Notes: a model not told the origin generated them from the letters alone. DNA of 64,000 nucleotides from a virus (IMGVR_UViG_3300006162_000012:1-64000); one strand, 5' to 3'; shown: positions 15,170 through 24,030, counted from the stretch's first letter. Numbers and translations are program-made.

Positions 15170-16044
15170 GCTGGGTCCTGATTTCCTTTGGCCAATGTCG
15201 CCTCCATCGTCTGAAACCAGCGTCCATGCGGCATCAGCGATTCAAGCTCATAAACAATCCGCGTCACCATCCAGGTCCCATTCGCCGGAGTCAGCGAGCT
15301 TTGCACCTGGATTGTTCCGTTGACTTTCACGGCAGGATTGAATTGCGACTTGACAATTATGCCAGCCTGACGGAAGGCCGGATAGCCCACCATCGGCGGC
15401 ATCGACGTCGGCGAGATCATCGGGGACGATCCATTGCGCGGCGTCCCAGCGGGACTGATCGCCAGAACGCCCTTGTCGACCACCATCTCGATGTTCGCGT
15501 GCTTAGCGATGCGGACCGCCTGTGTCCAGGGCGACCCTGGATAATAGGGATTGACAAGCTTGACGTTTACGCCATTGTTCTCCAGCGTGAGGCCCATTTG
15601 ACCCGCCAACTTTCCCATCATTCCGGCGACGTCTTGCGAGCCAGGCAGCGAGATCGGTGGAACCGGCTCAACAGCCCAATAGCCGCCGCCCGGAACTGCT
15701 GAAATGCGGAAGCACACTTGCGGCATCGCTTGGGCGTCCACGAAGGCATTATGGATCAACCCTTGGAACACCAACGTCTGTCCGCTTTGCGCGTCACCTG
15801 CTTGAACTGAGATCTTGTTCTTGTCTTGTTGATCCAACTGCGTGCCGACCGTGCTCATTTGATTCATGAGCGTGAGCGGGAGGCCGTAGATCGCGAGTTC
15901 CATATTCCCCGACGAAGCGCCGCCGACAGAAATGATCGTCGCCGACATGCGTAAATTGGCGATCGTCGTCGTGTTGCCGCCGCCCGAGAACTTCCCTGCG
16001 GCGAGATCGAGCGTGACCGTCAGAAGCTTATTCGTGAACGACAT
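15166..16044 (-). CDS. Baseplate hub protein (292 aa)
   Basis: By position, between the plug-like protein and the spike, and by pattern (IYGLPLTLMNQMSTVGTQLD, an internal VFQGLIHNAFVD, then MMGKLAGQMGLTLENNGV), this is a gp27-like hub protein joining tail tube and spike. There is no enzymatic motif. The N-terminal beta domain starts with TVTLDLAAGKFSGGGNTTT. Start ATG 16044. Confidence 0.65.
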   Translation of the reverse strand: MSFTNKLLTVTLDLAAGKFSGGGNTTTIANLRMSATIISVGGASSGNMELAIYGLPLTLMNQMSTVGTQLDQQDKNKISVQAGDAQSGQTLVFQGLIHNAFVDAQAMPQVCFRISAVPGGGYWAVEPVPPISLPGSQDVAGMMGKLAGQMGLTLENNGVNVKLVNPYYPGSPWTQAVRIAKHANIEMVVDKGVLAISPAGTPRNGSSPMISPTSMPPMVGYPAFRQAGIIVKSQFNPAVKVNGTIQVQSSLTPANGTWMVTRIVYELESLMPHGRWFQTMEATLAKGNQDPA

Positions 16045-16045
16045 A

Positions 16046-16366
16046 TTAAGTCGACGGGTAGTTGGCGGTGATGTCTGCAGGGGCGAGATACATCAGCGTG
16101 TACTGCGCTCCTAGGCCTGTGTAGTAAGGATCAGTGCTGGCGATGTTGTCGATGAACATCAAATCGCCTGAGAAGCCTAGATAAGGCGAGATCACGATGT
16201 ACCGCTTATTGAGCGCCAGGACGCCTGAAACGATGATGGAGTTGTTTACGTAAAGATCGACGAAAAGTCCCGACCATTTCTGATAGACGTTGATCTGGCA
16301 ATTTTGCGTGCCAAGCGTGACGAACACTGTCTGGTTTGCGACAGCTTGAAGCGGGACAGTTTGCAT
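16046..16366 (-). CDS. Baseplate plug protein, DUF6983-like (106 aa)
   Basis: A 106-residue beta-rich protein with QAVANQTVFVTLGTQNCQIN, YQKWSGLFVDLYVN and a C-terminal YYTGLGAQYTLMYL. This strongly resembles the small phage baseplate plug family. It lies between a baseplate protein and the hub, as in related myoviruses. Confidence 0.7.
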   Translation of the reverse strand: MQTVPLQAVANQTVFVTLGTQNCQINVYQKWSGLFVDLYVNNSIIVSGVLALNKRYIVISPYLGFSGDLMFIDNIASTDPYYTGLGAQYTLMYLAPADITANYPST

Positions 16367-16370
16367 CGCG

Positions 16371-17000
16371 TCACCATGGCCCAGTCGCGACGCCGTTGGA
16401 GGCGACCGTCACCTGGCTCGTCGAGGGCGTTCCAGGCTGCACAGCTCCGCCAGGAGCTGCAGCGGCGTCGTCAGGAGCGGCTGTCGTGGTGGCGGCGGTA
16501 GAAGAGCCATTCGGAGCGACTTGAAGGCACCAGACGTCCACTTGCAACAATCCTAGGCCGCTTCGAGCAGTGCGGCGGTAATCGTAATGCGTGATCGTCA
16601 CGCTCGTATAGACGACTTCAGGCGTCACAACGTCGAATAGTTGCGTTGTTCCCGCCACAGCAGCCAACGAATTCAACAGCGCGTCCCGAGAAGAGATCGA
16701 GCCTGCCGTGAACCGCACACGGACGTCGAATGGCAAGGCCACTTTGTCGTAGGTGGCGAAGGCCCCTTGTTCGACGGGATAGTCAGACAATGACCATTCC
16801 TGCTTATAATCCATTCCGACGACAGAGTCGGCGACGATGATCGGTGCACCGCCCTGGAAGATGCCCCACTGCGAGGAGAAGCCGAAATAGCCGCTGACGC
16901 TGTCAGAAGTAAGGAACGAAAGAGCTTGCGTGACTGCGCCCGTCGCAAAGGTGACTTGCGGAACACCAGGGACGTTCGGGACGTTGACGGGGAAGGTCAT
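16371..17000 (-). CDS. Baseplate/tail protein after tape measure (209 aa)
   Basis: Residues 1-160 form a beta-rich domain containing GYFGFSSQWGIFQGG and SLSDYPVEQGAFATYDKV, the pattern of the protein that follows the tape measure in DUF3383-type phages and links tube to hub. The last 45 residues are a low-complexity Ala/Thr/Pro tail. ATG 17000 overlaps the tape-measure stop. Confidence 0.6.
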   Translation of the reverse strand: MTFPVNVPNVPGVPQVTFATGAVTQALSFLTSDSVSGYFGFSSQWGIFQGGAPIIVADSVVGMDYKQEWSLSDYPVEQGAFATYDKVALPFDVRVRFTAGSISSRDALLNSLAAVAGTTQLFDVVTPEVVYTSVTITHYDYRRTARSGLGLLQVDVWCLQVAPNGSSTAATTTAAPDDAAAAPGGAVQPGTPSTSQVTVASNGVATGPW

Positions 17001-18946
17001 GCCTGACCGCTCTGCGCCATCATCGAAAAGGTCGAACGCGCGAGCGCGTCAGAGATCGCTCCGGCGATGCCATTGGCGTCCGTGGCCTGCGGCGCATTGA
17101 CGTCGAGGCGCGAGATGTTGATTGAGTTCGAAGAAGAGCTCGTCGTGACAGGATGTGCCATGCCCATCGTCGAAAGTGAAGCGCCGCCTTGCGGGATGCC
17201 GTTCGGCAAGTCCGATCCTGCCCACATCGATCCGCCATTTCCTCCCATGCTCGCTGGGAGCCCCGCCAAGTAACGCTGCCGTTCCTGGAGCGCCGCCATT
17301 GTGTTCGCAGGGCGTTCGTAATTGCTCACGAGAGCTCCGAGCATTTGCTCAGGGCGCATGCCGCTATTGAGAGCTGCCCAAGACTGAGCATAGTCCGGAT
17401 TTGTCTTCATCTCCCAAATGGCAGCGCGCGTTTGCTCCGCCACGGTCATGTCTGCAGGGTCTTTTCCGAATTGAGCCTTTATCGCAGCTGCACGGCCCGG
17501 GTGCCATTGCGCGATGCCTTGAGCTTGTCCGTTGTCGCCAGAGCGATCTGCTGGATTGGCCAGGGACTCACCAGAGAAATTCGCGGCGAGCGCGCGGGCG
17601 GCGTTGTCGCTCAATCCTTCCGAACGAGCAGTCTTGTAGACTTCGTTCTGATTTGCGCCCAAATCCCCCTTTGCAGCTTTTGCTCCGCCGCTGAACAACC
17701 CTGTCAAACCGCCGAAGATCCCGCCGCCACCGCTGCCATCCGACTTGCCGAATAGCCACTCCCACAAGCCGCCGCTCGACGTGCTCGGGTTGGCAGGCTC
17801 GACCACCATCGGGTGGGCGCGGGTGCCACGATCTTCCTGAGATCCAGAACTGCCGCCGCCGAACCAGCCCTTGATCGCGGGACCGATCTTGTCGGTCCCC
17901 CATTCCTTACCGATGTCAGCGCCGACCTTGTCTGCACCAGCAGAGAACTTGTTCAGGAAATTGACGAAGGCGTTGTCGCTGACAAACTTGACGATATCAG
18001 CGAGCGCCTGCGCGACCGCCACTAAGTCTTTCGCCAACTCCGCCGCGCCGTTGCCGACTGACACCCAATCGATCGTCGCCAGCCACTTGGAGAATTGCTC
18101 GACGTACTCATTGACCTTAGAGAGGATAAGTTCTCGGTTCGCCTGCAGCCATTTCGACATCTGTTCAAGAAGCGGGACAATGACCGGAGAAAGGTTCGAG
18201 ACGATCGCGTTCCCGAGCGAGATCGCGTTCTGCTGAAGAGTGACCCAAGCAGCAGAAAGGTCCTGCGCGGCCTTGATCGCGCCGTTCGATTGCGCGAGCT
18301 TTTTGGTCTCCTCGACGACCTTCCCGATGCCTGCGCCATACTTGAACATCAAGTTGGCAGTCGATTCATCAATGCCCATGCCTTGGGCGATGAAGTAGGC
18401 CCTCGTCGGATCGACGTCATAGAGCGCCTTCAGCGCCGCCGCCGTGTCGCTCAAAAACTTCGCCGCGCCGTGCTCTGTGTCAATCTTGAAATTCGTGGCC
18501 GCTTGCAGGCGATAGAATTCGTCCGGAAGGGCCTTGCCGTTCTGGTGAAGATCGTAGAGCGCCTTGGCGATTGTCTTGAATGATGCTTCAGCGTCTTTGC
18601 TCGATCCGCCGACGCGCTCGACTGCCATGCCCCAAGCGGCGATCGTCTGCGACGACTCACCCATGTTGTCGGCGAAGCGCCCGAGCTCCGCATTGGCGCC
18701 AGTGATGCCTGCGACAAACTCCTTGATGCCGCGAGCGCCCAATAGAATGGCGAAGAAGCCCAGAGCCTCGTTGCGCAGCTTGGTGAAGCTGTCGGCGAGC
18801 TTCTTGGTGCTTTCGTCGACGTCTTTCGTCGCCTTGACTGCCGCCTGCTTCGTTTTGTCGAAGGCGCTGATCGCAGCAGCTTTACCCTTGTTGAACTGGC
18901 TGTCGTCCAGCTTGAGCGTGACAACGAGTGAGTCGATGATGTTCAT
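16997..18946 (-). CDS. Tape measure protein with tail lysozyme-like domain (649 aa)
   Basis: The N-terminal 300 residues are helical with coiled-coil character (FDKTKQAAVKATKDVDESTKKLAD), and hydrophobic helices follow, as expected of a protein that sets tail length and leads DNA entry. Residues about 455-545 contain a lysozyme-like segment (NFSGESLANPADRSGDNGQAQGIAQWHPGRAA) resembling the phage tail lysozyme family, with Glu in NFSGES as probable catalytic acid. At 649 aa it would specify a tail of roughly 100 nm by the usual 1.5 angstrom per residue rule. The start follows the chaperone frameshift ORF. Confidence 0.8.
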   Translation of the reverse strand: MNIIDSLVVTLKLDDSQFNKGKAAAISAFDKTKQAAVKATKDVDESTKKLADSFTKLRNEALGFFAILLGARGIKEFVAGITGANAELGRFADNMGESSQTIAAWGMAVERVGGSSKDAEASFKTIAKALYDLHQNGKALPDEFYRLQAATNFKIDTEHGAAKFLSDTAAALKALYDVDPTRAYFIAQGMGIDESTANLMFKYGAGIGKVVEETKKLAQSNGAIKAAQDLSAAWVTLQQNAISLGNAIVSNLSPVIVPLLEQMSKWLQANRELILSKVNEYVEQFSKWLATIDWVSVGNGAAELAKDLVAVAQALADIVKFVSDNAFVNFLNKFSAGADKVGADIGKEWGTDKIGPAIKGWFGGGSSGSQEDRGTRAHPMVVEPANPSTSSGGLWEWLFGKSDGSGGGGIFGGLTGLFSGGAKAAKGDLGANQNEVYKTARSEGLSDNAARALAANFSGESLANPADRSGDNGQAQGIAQWHPGRAAAIKAQFGKDPADMTVAEQTRAAIWEMKTNPDYAQSWAALNSGMRPEQMLGALVSNYERPANTMAALQERQRYLAGLPASMGGNGGSMWAGSDLPNGIPQGGASLSTMGMAHPVTTSSSSNSINISRLDVNAPQATDANGIAGAISDALARSTFSMMAQSGQA

Positions 18947-18949
18947 GGA

Positions 18950-19572
18950 TCAGCGCTTCCGCTGATTGCGGCGACGGAGCACGCGCGCGTTGTGGGCGTC
19001 CACGGAGATCACCTCCAGGATGTCGTACAGATCAACGATTGAGAGGGTTGTGCCCAGCTCGCTCATCGTGGCCTTGCCACACGAAATTGCTGTTCCGATG
19101 GAGCGCGGGACATTGGGGTATTCGAGGAGTCCGTCGGTCGGGGCGACGTCGCTGACGTCGAATTCGATGAGCCGACGGGCGTAGAAAAATTTAGGTGGAT
19201 GTTTATCACCTCCATGCGGAGGGTCAAAAGAGTGCGCACTTCCTCGATGTCGTCTTCAATCAACGGGCGCGTGAGCGAGGGATTGCGAGGGTCCGGCTTG
19301 ACCGTCACGCATCGCAACATCTCCGCCATCAACGGCTCGATGTCTGAGTAGTTGGCCGACATCAGAGCCTTGATGCCAAGGACCGCCACAGCTTGCATCC
19401 CGGAACTGATGGCGCTGTCGTCGATATCTACGCCGCCGCGCGCCGCCGCTTGCAACGCCTTGACGGCCCAACGCTCCGCTTGGAGCGCCGACATCTCGGT
19501 GATGTGGAAGACCTTACCCTGATCACGGCCTTCGTCTGTGACCGTGAAATCAATCTCGCGCCTGCTGCCCAC
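18950..19572 (-). CDS. Tail assembly chaperone, -1 frameshift fusion product (about 207 aa)
   Basis: Ribosomes that slip -1 at AAATTTT (19192-19186) leave the frame ending at 19063 and continue to TGA at 18952-18950. The extra 78 residues form a coherent protein: FFYARRLIEFDVSDVAPTDG, then MSELGTTLSIVDLYDILEVI and SVDAHNARVLRRRNQRKR. Small helical domains of the VDLYDxxEVxxVDAHNxR type are known downstream parts of tail chaperones. The arrangement equals lambda G/GT: a short and a long chaperone encoded just before the tape measure. The downstream frame has no convincing independent ribosome binding site, although an ATG at MSELG exists. Confidence 0.7.
19063..19572 (-). CDS. Tail assembly chaperone, unshifted product (169 aa)
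   Basis: The zero-frame product begins MGSRREIDFTVTDEGRDQGK. It has a helical core up to about residue 129 (LQAERWAVKALQAAARGG; VINIHLN) and then a Ser/Thr/Pro-rich tail of 40 residues, which reads like out-of-frame sequence overlapping the -1 frame. It lies between the tube and tape-measure genes, the standard chaperone position. It is expected to be the abundant, G-like form. Confidence 0.7.
   Translation of the reverse strand: MGSRREIDFTVTDEGRDQGKVFHITEMSALQAERWAVKALQAAARGGVDIDDSAISSGMQAVAVLGIKALMSANYSDIEPLMAEMLRCVTVKPDPRNPSLTRPLIEDDIEEVRTLLTLRMEVINIHLNFSTPVGSSNSTSATSPRPTDSSNTPMSRAPSEQQFRVARPR
19186..19192 (-). promoter_or_regulatory. Programmed -1 ribosomal frameshift site AAATTTT
   Basis: On the minus strand the zero-frame codons read CTA AAT TTT TCT. 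The heptamer A AAT TTT fits the X XXY YYZ slippery rule exactly in this phase. The -1 frame then stays open for 78 codons up to the tape-measure start. Confidence 0.7.
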
Positions 19573-19602
19573 TCAATGCCTCCATGAGTGTGAGAAGAAA
19601 AC

Positions 19603-20049
19603 TTAGTGGCCGGTCGATGAGATCGGCGAGGGGACGATGCTCTCCCATGTGATTTCATAGATTCGGGGTTGCAAGACGCGCTTCGCGTTCGACGTCGAAG
19701 GGTAGGTGGTCAACAATCCGTTGTTCAGCGAATAGGTCTTGTTGACGGAAGGAAGCGTGACCGTGGCCGTGGCGAAGTAGACGTCGACAATTTGTTTTTG
19801 CGACTTCCACCACGTTTCAAAAATGAAGTTGCTGGGCGAGTCTGCCTGAAGCGCGATCTTCATCTTGACAGGAACGTAGATGAAGCCGCCCGAAAGCGTT
19901 CCGTCCACGCCCATCATCACCTCCGCCGCCTCCAGCGGATCGATGTCGAAGATGTCGTCGGCGGCGAAGCCCTGAAGCTGCTGAGGGACAGGGAAGATCG
20001 AGTTGACCCCCAGCATGAGAACGGCATTGGCTGAAGTGATCGAAGCCAT
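19603..20049 (-). CDS. Tail tube protein, DUF3277-like (148 aa)
   Basis: A 148-residue beta-rich protein directly downstream of the sheath gene. Features such as PQQLQGFAADDIFDIDPLEA and VMMGVDGTLSGGFIYVPVKM match the DUF3277 tail-tube family. It polymerises into the inner tube through which DNA passes. It is well separated from neighbours (about 27-30 bp gaps with ribosome binding sites), consistent with high expression. Confidence 0.85.
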   Translation of the reverse strand: MASITSANAVLMLGVNSIFPVPQQLQGFAADDIFDIDPLEAAEVMMGVDGTLSGGFIYVPVKMKIALQADSPSNFIFETWWKSQKQIVDVYFATATVTLPSVNKTYSLNNGLLTTYPSTSNAKRVLQPRIYEITWESIVPSPISSTGH

Positions 20050-20076
20050 TTGAGGAACCTCGTTGTTGTCTGGCTA

Positions 20077-22023
20077 TCAGACGAGTTCGATGGAATTGAG
20101 CGTGATCTGCTGGACGGACTGGCCGTCAACATACCAGAAGTTGAACGGAGGAGTTCCGCGCGCTTGGCGCACTTGCGGCGTGGCTGCGAGCACCTGAACA
20201 TACCACCCGCGCTGCGAGAGCACATCGTCAATGCGGTAACCCGCCGCCGTGTTGACTTGGATCGCCTGAGACGAAGAGAGCGGCACGCCTGCACGGATCG
20301 CACCGAAGGTGAGCGCCTGATTGATCGTCGTTAGAAGCGCTGCCTGCATGATCGCATAACCCGCCGCGTTGTAGGGGATTGAGTTGATGTTCTGCAACAT
20401 CAAGATCAATGCGAGCTGGAACTGGTTGTTGAGCCAGATTTGATTGATCAGCGAGTCCAACCACAGGAAATTTCCGGTCGCTTGGCCGTTGTAGAAGAAG
20501 ATCCAGCTTTGATTCGCCGTTGCGTAGGCGCCATAGAAGTTGTAGTTGTTCGCGATGAGGTTCGCGGCGACTTGCTGATTGGTGACCGTCGCCGGGAGGC
20601 CCGCTTGCGATCGGAAGGCGAAGGTGATGCGCCCATTGACAGCCGAAAAGTTGACCGAGGCGATCGAACCGGCGACGAAGGCCGCGATGCCGACATTGCT
20701 CGGATCATAGATCGGGCACACGCCATAATAGTTGAGGCCATTCGGCCCGCAGATGTAGCCCAAGCTCGCCGTCGCGGCGTTGGAGGCTGTCGGCGTGACG
20801 TCGGAGTCCCAAGCGATGTAGACATAGCGGTTGTTTTGCAAGCTCGTCCAAGCGGCGAACGCCTGCTTTTGGACGTTGCCGTTGCCGTCGTCCGGATCGA
20901 ACACTGTGAAGAAGCTCGCCCAGTTCTGCGTGACGGCGATCAGGCCCGTCATGAAGGTCGAGGGCGATTGCGCGATCGAGCCTTGGCTGAGGACTGCGCC
21001 GGTCGCAGACGTCAAGTTGAGCGACGCCGAAAGAGTGCCGGTCGCATAAGCGATCGTCGAAGCTGCGCCGGTGATGCCCGACGTGAAGAACAGCGAGCCG
21101 CTCACGGAATCATAAGTAACTGTGATGTTCGTCGCGGTGAAGGTCAGCGTCGTAGAAGAAGCAGTCTGTGTCGGCGAGACGTAATAAGTGCCTGTCAGGC
21201 CGACGCCAGTGCCGAGCTGAGTTACGACGGTGCCAGCGGTGACGCCGGTTCCGGTCACGGTCTGTCCGACAGAGACAGTTCCGGAAGTGACCGCCGAGAC
21301 CGTCAAGATGCCGCAGCTCCCGGAAATTGCCGTGGAGACGACTGCCTGGATGATCGAAACGGCGTAAGTTCCCGCTGCGCCAGCGACGCCCGAAAGCTGC
21401 GCCAGCACCTGCGTGCCTGCAGTCACGCCTGTGCCGGTGATGATCGTCCCGATGGCGAGCGTGCCCGTGACCGTGCCCGTGACAGTCATGACGTCTTCCG
21501 CGATCGACGCCGTGAAGCTCGACGTGACCGGGGCGATCGCGCCCGTCATCACAGCTTCCGTGGGCTCAGTGGTGTTGAGCGCAGTTTGGATCAGCGTCGC
21601 GGCGGCGGTGTAGCTCGTGGCCGAAGAAAGATTGACAGAAGCAGCGGTGCGAGGATAGCCATCAACAGTGATGTTGATCGAGCCCGTCAGCGCTTGGATC
21701 TGCGCAATCGACAAGCCCGAGATCGGGCCAGAGCGCAGCCAAGCAGCGACAGACGTTTGTGGGTACTGGGCGATCAACAACGAGCCGGGGAGCTGCGTCG
21801 ATCCGGTGAAGCCACCGAAATAGATCTGCGCCTTGAGGTATTCTTGCGAAGTCAGCCCGAAAAACGCGCCGACAGACGCAGCAGTGGCGAATGACTGCAC
21901 TGTGCCGATCGGCACGCGGTAGCTCTGGGTGAGCATGATGCCATTGAGAACGAGAGCGCTGCCGCCCGCCGAAATGACGTTCGGAAGGACTTGAACGATT
22001 GCTGAGGCAGGAATTGTGGCCAC
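20077..22023 (-). CDS. Tail sheath protein, DUF3383-like, with two inserted domains (648 aa)
   Basis: This is the contractile sheath subunit. The N-terminus (residues 1-165) and the C-terminal half (about 300-648: FFTVFDPDDGNGNVQKQAFAAW, GVCPIYDPSN, a long conserved LILMLQNINSIPYNAAGY region, RQARGTPPFNFWYVDG) match DUF3383 sheaths. Residues about 168-233 and 236-293 are two tandem Gly/Thr-rich beta domains (IITGTGVTAGTQV, GVAGAAGTYAVS; TVTGTGVTAGTVV, GLTGTYYVS). They are related to domains in the cement, neck and baseplate J proteins. They probably decorate the outer tail surface. Confidence 0.88.
   Translation of the reverse strand: MATIPASAIVQVLPNVISAGGSALVLNGIMLTQSYRVPIGTVQSFATAASVGAFFGLTSQEYLKAQIYFGGFTGSTQLPGSLLIAQYPQTSVAAWLRSGPISGLSIAQIQALTGSINITVDGYPRTAASVNLSSATSYTAAATLIQTALNTTEPTEAVMTGAIAPVTSSFTASIAEDVMTVTGTVTGTLAIGTIITGTGVTAGTQVLAQLSGVAGAAGTYAVSIIQAVVSTAISGSCGILTVSAVTSGTVSVGQTVTGTGVTAGTVVTQLGTGVGLTGTYYVSPTQTASSTTLTFTATNITVTYDSVSGSLFFTSGITGAASTIAYATGTLSASLNLTSATGAVLSQGSIAQSPSTFMTGLIAVTQNWASFFTVFDPDDGNGNVQKQAFAAWTSLQNNRYVYIAWDSDVTPTASNAATASLGYICGPNGLNYYGVCPIYDPSNVGIAAFVAGSIASVNFSAVNGRITFAFRSQAGLPATVTNQQVAANLIANNYNFYGAYATANQSWIFFYNGQATGNFLWLDSLINQIWLNNQFQLALILMLQNINSIPYNAAGYAIMQAALLTTINQALTFGAIRAGVPLSSSQAIQVNTAAGYRIDDVLSQRGWYVQVLAATPQVRQARGTPPFNFWYVDGQSVQQITLNSIELV
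21145..21525 (-). repeat. Shared virion beta-domain, two copies in tail sheath
   Basis: Two adjacent copies of about 60 residues each share the pattern GTGVTAGTxV and GTYxVS. The nearest relatives in the window are the copies in the cement, neck and baseplate J genes. Confidence 0.65.
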
Positions 22024-22053
22024 AGGATGACTCCAGGGTGAGAGGGCGGACCG

Positions 22054-22764
22054 CTAAACGGGCGGCGGGTAAATGGTGACGGAAGCAGCGCCCATAAACT
22101 GCATGGGCCAAGTTACGACTTGCGTCGTTTGCATGACGGCGTCGACCACCCAACGGCTCTCCCATTGCTGTTCAGCATTCTGGAAAGGCACTTGCCTGGG
22201 TTCGTCGGCGTAGAGCGGATCGAAGTTCAGCGAGACTGCCTCAAGGGCGTTCGTCCCGATCTCCGAGCGGAACAAAGTGCTGATCGTCGCGGCCATGTCA
22301 GCGGCGTCGGCGACGTTGGCGCTGTGGATGTCCAATTGCATGGTCACCTGGACAGGTTGCGCCAAGGTGATGTTCCCGGCTGCAAGTGTCTGGGGAGCCA
22401 AGCTCTGCGCCACGGAAACAACATAGGAGCCCACTCCGCCAGGCCCGCTGATGATCGTCGTCCCAGCGGCGACATTGATGCCCCAAAGCGTCGAACCGGG
22501 GAGGATCGTCCCGAACTGCATCGAGCTGACAGTCAACGTCGTGCCGGAGATCGAGCCGGTGAAGGCGACGTCAGCCCAAGCGACGAAATTTGTCTCAAGG
22601 CGTGATCGCAAGATCGGCGTCATGATGATGAAGTCAGTGGACGAAGGCTCGCTTACACGTGAATCCTGACCTTCGATCACCTCGACGCCAGCAGGGACGA
22701 CCGACAGCAAGAACGAGCGGAGCGCCGTCTGCAGGCTGGAATTGTTCGGGACCGGGACAGCCAT
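22054..22764 (-). CDS. Neck/tail terminator protein, LIC_12616-like (236 aa)
   Basis: The N-terminus matches the LIC_12616-type neck terminator pattern: ALRSFLLSVVPAGVEVIEGQ, then SRVSEPSSTDFIIMTP and RSRLETNF. The C-terminus (SRWVVDAVMQTTQVVTWPMQF) is also typical. Residues about 68-128 are another copy of the shared virion domain (GTTLTVSSMQFGTILPG, GVGSYVVS). The protein should cap the sheath/tube at the neck. It lies just upstream of the sheath gene. Confidence 0.75.
   Translation of the reverse strand: MAVPVPNNSSLQTALRSFLLSVVPAGVEVIEGQDSRVSEPSSTDFIIMTPILRSRLETNFVAWADVAFTGSISGTTLTVSSMQFGTILPGSTLWGINVAAGTTIISGPGGVGSYVVSVAQSLAPQTLAAGNITLAQPVQVTMQLDIHSANVADAADMAATISTLFRSEIGTNALEAVSLNFDPLYADEPRQVPFQNAEQQWESRWVVDAVMQTTQVVTWPMQFMGAASVTIYPPPV
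22381..22563 (-). repeat. Shared virion beta-domain, copy in neck protein
   Basis: This encodes about 61 residues with LTVSSMQFGTILPGSTLWG, AAGTTIISG and GVGSYVVSVAQ. It matches the domains in the sheath, cement and baseplate J proteins. Confidence 0.55.
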
Positions 22765-22765
22765 C

Positions 22766-23041
22766 TTACTTGTAGTAGGTGACGTTCAGAATTGCGCCAG
22801 CCGTCGCCTGAATGAACTGCAAATTGACAATGGTGCCGTAATAGAAGATCGGCGTGTCAGTGGTCGCTAGCAACATTCCGACAGTCGCTGTCGGGGCAGT
22901 TCCATCATCCCGCCAACGGACGCTCTGTGCTTCAGCCTTGAAAATTGCGAGCGTCGTGCCTGCCGGGACCGTTAGCGGCGTGGCGGAGGACATGCTCGTC
23001 AATTGCTGATAACCGAGCGGAATCCAGCGAGGGTCGATCAT
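22766..23041 (-). CDS. Small beta-rich virion protein (91 aa)
   Basis: A 91-residue protein with a jelly-roll-like strand pattern (PLTVPAGTTLAIFKAEAQSVRWRDDG, GMLLATTDTPIFYYG, FIQATAGAILNVTYY). It lies between head-closure and tail-terminator genes, so it is probably a minor head-tail or decoration protein. I recognise the general style of small phage beta proteins but no named family. Confidence 0.5.
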   Translation of the reverse strand: MIDPRWIPLGYQQLTSMSSATPLTVPAGTTLAIFKAEAQSVRWRDDGTAPTATVGMLLATTDTPIFYYGTIVNLQFIQATAGAILNVTYYK

Positions 23042-23044
23042 TGA

Positions 23045-23419
23045 TCAGCTTCCGTTTTGTTGGGTGATGACCGCCGAACACCAATCCGGCCATTGCTCTG
23101 CGACGAAGGCGACCTTCCAAACCGTCCCGTCAGGGAGCGTGACCAAGTCCCCGCCCTTGTCGGTCTGGCGGACGAGCCCATTGATCGCGCCGTTGATGTA
23201 GAGCTTGCGGCGAGTGCCTTGAATGTTCATGGCATCCGCTTGCATAATATCGGTATATTGCAGCGCCTGGACTTGCGCTGAGACGACCTGCGCGGCGAGG
23301 TAGGCGGGCGAACGCGAGCCGTCTCCGTTCGTCGTGTATCCATTGCTGACTTGAATGGAAACGCTGATGAATGGATTGATGGCCGCGATCGCGCCCGAGA
23401 CAACGCCGTGAAGGTTCAC
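23045..23419 (-). CDS. Head-closure (stopper-like) protein (124 aa)
   Basis: The pattern MNLHGVVSGAIAAINPFISV, then YTTNGDGSRSP, IQGTRRKLYINGAINGLVRQ and a C-terminal WPDWCSAVITQQNG matches the small head-closure proteins found in this position in DUF3383/LIC_12616-type phages. It would bind the connector and prevent DNA leakage before tail docking. Confidence 0.6.
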   Translation of the reverse strand: MNLHGVVSGAIAAINPFISVSIQVSNGYTTNGDGSRSPAYLAAQVVSAQVQALQYTDIMQADAMNIQGTRRKLYINGAINGLVRQTDKGGDLVTLPDGTVWKVAFVAEQWPDWCSAVITQQNGS

Positions 23420-23420
23420 G

Positions 23421-24029
23421 TCAGTTCATTCCATAGACTTCAGTCAAGAAGTGGACGATGTCGGTCGTCGTCGTGACGGCGTTGGCCGTAATGGCGATCC
23501 AGATATCGCTCGCTTCCGTGACAGTCACCACAGAGCAAGGCACAAGAGCCCCGATCTGCAAGCCAACTTGCGCAGTCTCGTGAATCAATGATTGCTGGTT
23601 GAGGACGCCAGTCTTAAAGACGTTTCCAGACAGCTGATAGGCCGTCGCTAAATTGGTCGTATAAGCGCCAGTGTCAGCGAGCAATGTTCCGCCTGAAACA
23701 AGCGAGCCGACGACTGGAGTAGTAGCGTTCCACCAAATCTTGATGCGCTTGGAGTTGGTGTTAGCGGCGACGTTTCCAGCGGCGACGATGTTCAGGCCGC
23801 GCCCAACTTGATCGAGCGATCCGCCAGGGATCTTGAAGACATCAACCACGTAGTCGCCGTTGATCGTGCTCGGGCTGACGCCGGGGTTTGGCGAATTGCG
23901 GTAGATGTTCCCCGCGTCGCGGGCTACAGCGGCAGTGGCGATCGGAGCGCCGCCGAAGCGCGTAGCGGTGTCCGGAGGCAGAGCATTGCTGGCAACATCG
24001 CCGAGATTGGTGAAAAAGTAAACTGCCAT
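23421..24029 (-). CDS. Virion protein, paralogue B of a tandem pair (202 aa)
   Basis: This 202-residue beta-rich protein is clearly related to the adjacent gene at 24031. Both share the order (Y/L)F..LGD....ALP.DTAT.FGGAP, then GDYVV.V, RG.NIVA.G.VA.NTNSKRIK, GS.VSGGTL..DTGAYTT and a C-terminal IAITANA...TDI. It may be a decoration, collar or fibre protein; no family name is recognised. The tandem arrangement points to gene duplication. Confidence 0.55.
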   Translation of the reverse strand: MAVYFFTNLGDVASNALPPDTATRFGGAPIATAAVARDAGNIYRNSPNPGVSPSTINGDYVVDVFKIPGGSLDQVGRGLNIVAAGNVAANTNSKRIKIWWNATTPVVGSLVSGGTLLADTGAYTTNLATAYQLSGNVFKTGVLNQQSLIHETAQVGLQIGALVPCSVVTVTEASDIWIAITANAVTTTTDIVHFLTEVYGMN

Positions 24030-24030
24030 G

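Noticed and set aside
20440-21894. 484-aa plus-strand ORF opposite the tail sheath gene
   Set aside because: Arg/Asp-rich low-complexity shadow of a high-GC coding strand; no ribosome binding site and fully antisense to a recognisable sheath gene. The same applies to long plus ORFs at 26113-27210, 4466-5134, 7879-8592 and 42273-43583.
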